From a bacterium (GTDB lineage Bacteria > DRYD01 > JALUEN01), in the NCBI GenBank assembly GCA_027052755.1, contig JALUEN010000043.1, forward strand, positions 1 through 5,713: a DNA stretch of 5,713 bases, in the 5' to 3' direction. The notes below the pieces were generated by a model. The model was given only the letters and a program-made list of their open reading frames with translations. It had not been told where the DNA came from and searched no databases. The translations under genes were made by a program, and so were the position numbers. Shown in pieces: positions 5,636 to 5,713 of the stretch; within the stretch, counting starts at the first letter, position 1, and every line of letters begins with the position of its first letter.

Positions 5636-5713
5636 TTAACTGTACCTCTCAATGTAACCCATTCTCCCCTGTGCATGTCCTCTAGCATCTACCCCGGATC
5701 CTGAACCTTTAAT
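5636..5713 (-). CDS. C-terminus of a probable pseudopilin (partial, enters from the right edge)
   Basis: On the minus strand one frame is open from the window edge to a TAA at 5638-5636, giving 25 residues that contain SGSGVDARGHAQGRMGYIER. This ending, a glycine-rich strand followed by a polar beta hairpin and an aromatic finish, resembles the C-termini of PilX/PilV-like minor pilins ('...I-x-x-x-G-x-G-x-...-Y'). A pilin neighbour on the same strand supports it. The other two minus frames contain early stops. Both identity and frame remain tentative because so little is visible. Confidence 0.45.
   Translation of the reverse strand: MKGSGSGVDARGHAQGRMGYIERYS

Overview
The window is bacterial and tightly packed, with no RNA genes, CRISPR arrays or mobile elements that I can see. 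MreC, YvcK/GlmR and type IV prepilin-like proteins, together with strong GGAGG(TGAT) ribosome binding sites, point to Bacteria. Arginine is coded almost entirely by AGA/AGG, ATA is a common isoleucine codon, and CTA/TTA/CTT leucine codons are frequent. With several GTG and TTG starts, this is the codon style of thermophilic bacterial lineages. I cannot name a phylum from the sequence alone.

Layout. Two gene sets converge near 2117-2142. On the + strand, 77-2116 carries two genes 24 nt apart. The first is a protein that reads as a clostripain (peptidase C11) relative, but both catalytic positions, His and Cys, are replaced. The second is an unrecognised protein with a hydrophobic hairpin. A possible TATAAT box lies just upstream at 33-38. 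On the - strand, reading from the right edge, come the C-terminus of a probable pseudopilin (5636-5713), a large PilW/PulJ-type minor prepilin with a six-cysteine insert and a DxDxDG loop (4235-5527), a membrane-anchored YvcK/GlmR-family protein (2938-4188), and a short, divergent MreC (2143-2898). The last three lie 46 and 39 nt apart and probably form one transcript. A perfect 14-bp palindrome sits in the yvcK-mreC gap.

How they may work together. In Bacillus subtilis, YvcK (GlmR) links carbon supply to UDP-GlcNAc and peptidoglycan precursor synthesis and is genetically tied to MreB. MreC is the periplasmic scaffold of the same elongation machinery. Here the two are adjacent, and YvcK has two N-terminal membrane helices, so both would sit at the membrane. 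The upstream pilins suggest that pilus or pseudopilus and envelope genes share this locus. The convergent pair has no assigned pathway. A pseudoprotease next to a small membrane protein is the least explained part of the window.

Start sites. For three genes (77, 2898, 5527) the longest open frame would run through its own Shine-Dalgarno sequence. I therefore chose shorter starts: GTG, TTG and GTG.
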